Below are positions 62,693-64,000 of a stretch of DNA of 64,000 bases, one piece after another. The notes beneath the pieces were generated by a model that did no database searches, was not told where the DNA came from, and saw only the letters and a program-made list of their open reading frames with translations. This stretch comes from Lederbergia galactosidilytica. GTDB lineage: Bacteria > Bacillota > Bacilli > Bacillales > Bacillaceae_C. Location of the stretch: assembly GCF_017873565.1 (NCBI RefSeq), contig NZ_JAGGKH010000008.1, positions 62,001 through 126,000 of the forward strand. The letters run 5' to 3'. A program made the position numbers and the translations under genes. Positions within the stretch are counted from its first letter, which is position 1, and every line of letters begins with the position of its first letter.

Positions 62693-64000
62693 CTAATAAC
62701 GAAAAGACTTCAAAACCATATTATAATCCCCATGTGTCGTCATATTAGCAGGTCTTTCCGTATAAGAATGCTCTTCCGGAAGTTCAAATGTCTTACCAAT
62801 TAAATAAAAATCGAGACTCTCTCCTTCTTTTATCGTAAAGGACATTGTAAAGCCTTTGCTTAAGCCAAAAAGTTCAATAAAATAGGGATTTTCCTTTGAG
62901 TAATGCTTTGCATCTAATTGTAGTGCTTTACCATTAATGGATAATTCATTGATTGAAATATCGCTATTTGTACCAAGTTCGATGGCAATTGCATTTGGTG
63001 CTGCGATCTCTAATGTAATCGTCTTCCACCCATCTTTGGTCACATCCGAAATTAACTCGGATTGGGGAAGATTGGTATCATAGTACGGTGCATCTGCTGT
63101 ATACATTTCCCCGTATGTGAAGGATGGAAGCGGGTGATCATCGAACTGTGATTCATCTGCTACAAACTGTTTCGTAAAGGAATCTGGCTTTGTCTCTATT
63201 CCCCAAATGGCCTTCTCCAAGTCCCCATCAGCCATGTAATAGACTTGATTTCCAATCGGATGTTCACTGGTTGCCTCCACCGCTATTGTTTCATAGGTTA
63301 CGATACTAATACCAAGTAAGAGCAATCCAATCGCATATTTCCAGCTTCCTTTTAACCTTACAAAAACAGGGACAAATAACATCAGACTGAAAGCAGCAAC
63401 GGTCATCACGATATGGATGACGGTTATGGTTAACGCAATATATACGCTATAAACTAAAAATGTAAATAGGACGATACCCGGAACAAGAAAAGCACTATAT
63501 AAGAGAACATTATTTTCAGTAGAGAACTTCTTGTCTTTCCAAAATACTAGATTCGTTCCAATCAAACTAAAGATTAGTGGCCAAACAAATAAATAACTTG
63601 CTCCAGTCATTAGAAAGCTAGAAACACTAGCTAATAGATACCATCCAATCAAAGCCCCCGTCACAACTTGGAATGCCCCTATTTTCTTCTGTACGACGTA
63701 GGTGAAAAGGATTAACACGGCTGTAGTAATAAGTAAAAAACCAATTAAATAGATACTGGCAATATGCTGGTCAAATTCCAATAGCCAGCTCACATCCTCG
63801 GCAAAAAATGTGACAAGCTTGAAAGCGAATAAAGAAATACTATAGGCAACGGCAAGCGATACTAAGAATAAAAGAAATCCGATTAGTGCACCTAATACTG
63901 ACACAAGCTTTCTTCTGATTCCGTGAATGATCGTTGCCATAAGCCCAATGAATGTAACGATTAATAAAGGAATAACAAGATTCTCAGAATAAGAAACGAA
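62693..64000 (-). CDS. C-terminal half of a multi-pass membrane protein, probably M28 peptidase type
   Basis: The frame runs in from the right edge (FVSYSENLVIPLLIVTFIGL) and ends at 62693, giving 435 residues without a start. About eight membrane helices (e.g. LVSVLGALIGFLLFLVSLAV, YLIGFLLITTAVLILFTYVV) precede a ~190-residue extracellular beta-rich domain starting near VEATSEHPIGNQVYYMADGD and including WKTITLEIAAPNAIAIEL. This helix block plus soluble tail is the back half of large membrane M28 peptidases, whose zinc domain would lie beyond the window. The assignment rests on architecture only. Confidence 0.6.
   Translation of the reverse strand, partial: FVSYSENLVIPLLIVTFIGLMATIIHGIRRKLVSVLGALIGFLLFLVSLAVAYSISLFAFKLVTFFAEDVSWLLEFDQHIASIYLIGFLLITTAVLILFTYVVQKKIGAFQVVTGALIGWYLLASVSSFLMTGASYLFVWPLIFSLIGTNLVFWKDKKFSTENNVLLYSAFLVPGIVLFTFLVYSVYIALTITVIHIVMTVAAFSLMLFVPVFVRLKGSWKYAIGLLLLGISIVTYETIAVEATSEHPIGNQVYYMADGDLEKAIWGIETKPDSFTKQFVADESQFDDHPLPSFTYGEMYTADAPYYDTNLPQSELISDVTKDGWKTITLEIAAPNAIAIELGTNSDISINELSINGKALQLDAKHYSKENPYFIELFGLSKGFTMSFTIKEGESLDFYLIGKTFELPEEHSYTERPANMTTHGDYNMVLKSFRY

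Noticed and set aside
62485-62748. Plus-strand 87-codon frame
   Set aside because: No ribosome binding site, no family resemblance, and it overlaps the 3' end of the membrane protein gene on the other strand.

Overview
The window looks like chromosome from a low-GC (roughly 36-37 % by eye) Gram-positive Bacillaceae bacterium. Indicators are strong AGGAGG-type ribosome binding sites, TTGACA/TATAAT promoters, ptsHI, yfhH, an Ohr-type peroxidase, an LPxTG sorting signal and YesMN/Lpl-type sugar transport. I infer something close to the Oceanobacillus/Virgibacillus group but cannot fix the genus. No rRNA, tRNA, CRISPR array or complete insertion sequence was seen. There are no prophage structural genes.

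Layout. 0-1.4 kb: debris of a response regulator/histidine kinase pair fused by deletion, and a VOC-family scrap. 1.4-6 kb: ECF sigma factor with zinc anti-sigma, then a NEW3-domain surface protein with an ABC-2 exporter. 6-13 kb: a methyltransferase behind a terminator-like leader hairpin, a STAS-like protein, a FabH-like protein lacking two catalytic residues, Ohr, YfhH, a cupin and a secreted beta-helix protein. 13-23 kb: ptsHI, a decayed 6-phospho-beta-glucosidase, and a 6.8 kb decayed surface gene (F5/8C, M60 peptidase, NPCBM, 13 FIVAR repeats, LPNTA). 22.9-29.3 kb: truncated DUF979, pcp, rluF, a WYL regulator diverging from a GyrI-like gene amid IS200/IS605-like hairpin debris, and remnants of an MCP, a siderophore ABC ATPase and an IsdG-like monooxygenase.

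29.5-32.9 kb: a flavin locus pairing ApbE with an NADPH:FMN reductase that carries two C-terminal flavinylation motifs, plus an upstream FNR/CRP-like palindrome. 33.3-41.7 kb: a sugar ABC transporter with sugar-phosphate isomerase and a YesMN-type two-component system. 42.3-44.8 kb: a single gene fusing a UvrD-like helicase, a PD-(D/E)XK-like nuclease domain and a complete LexA-type self-cleaving peptidase domain; this is the most unusual gene here. 45-51.4 kb: DeoR regulator, M24-like protein, M20 amidohydrolase, MetX-like hydrolase and LysR regulator.

51.6-57.6 kb: a double DUF1259 protein, two small membrane-type proteins, a partition module (ParM-like actin, ParR-like adaptor, iteron centromere), an unknown lipoprotein and a permease scrap. 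58-62.2 kb: a DUF262-HNH nuclease diverging from an HhH-SNF2 ATPase, a probable defence or DNA-processing pair. 62.7-64 kb: the C-terminal half of a membrane protein, probably an M28 peptidase, leaving the window.

Themes. (1) Decay: at least nine genes are truncated, frameshifted or nonsense-broken; two junctions (about 22.9 and 28.4 kb) join two divergent genes that have both lost their 5' ends. (2) A dispersed ~130 bp palindromic intergenic element occurs four times (8.3, 13.1, 33.2, 36.3 kb); one copy has an internal insertion and one lies inside a transporter operon. (3) DNA-processing genes (helicase-nuclease-LexA, DUF262-HNH, SNF2, ParMR) cluster in the last 22 kb and suggest accessory DNA.
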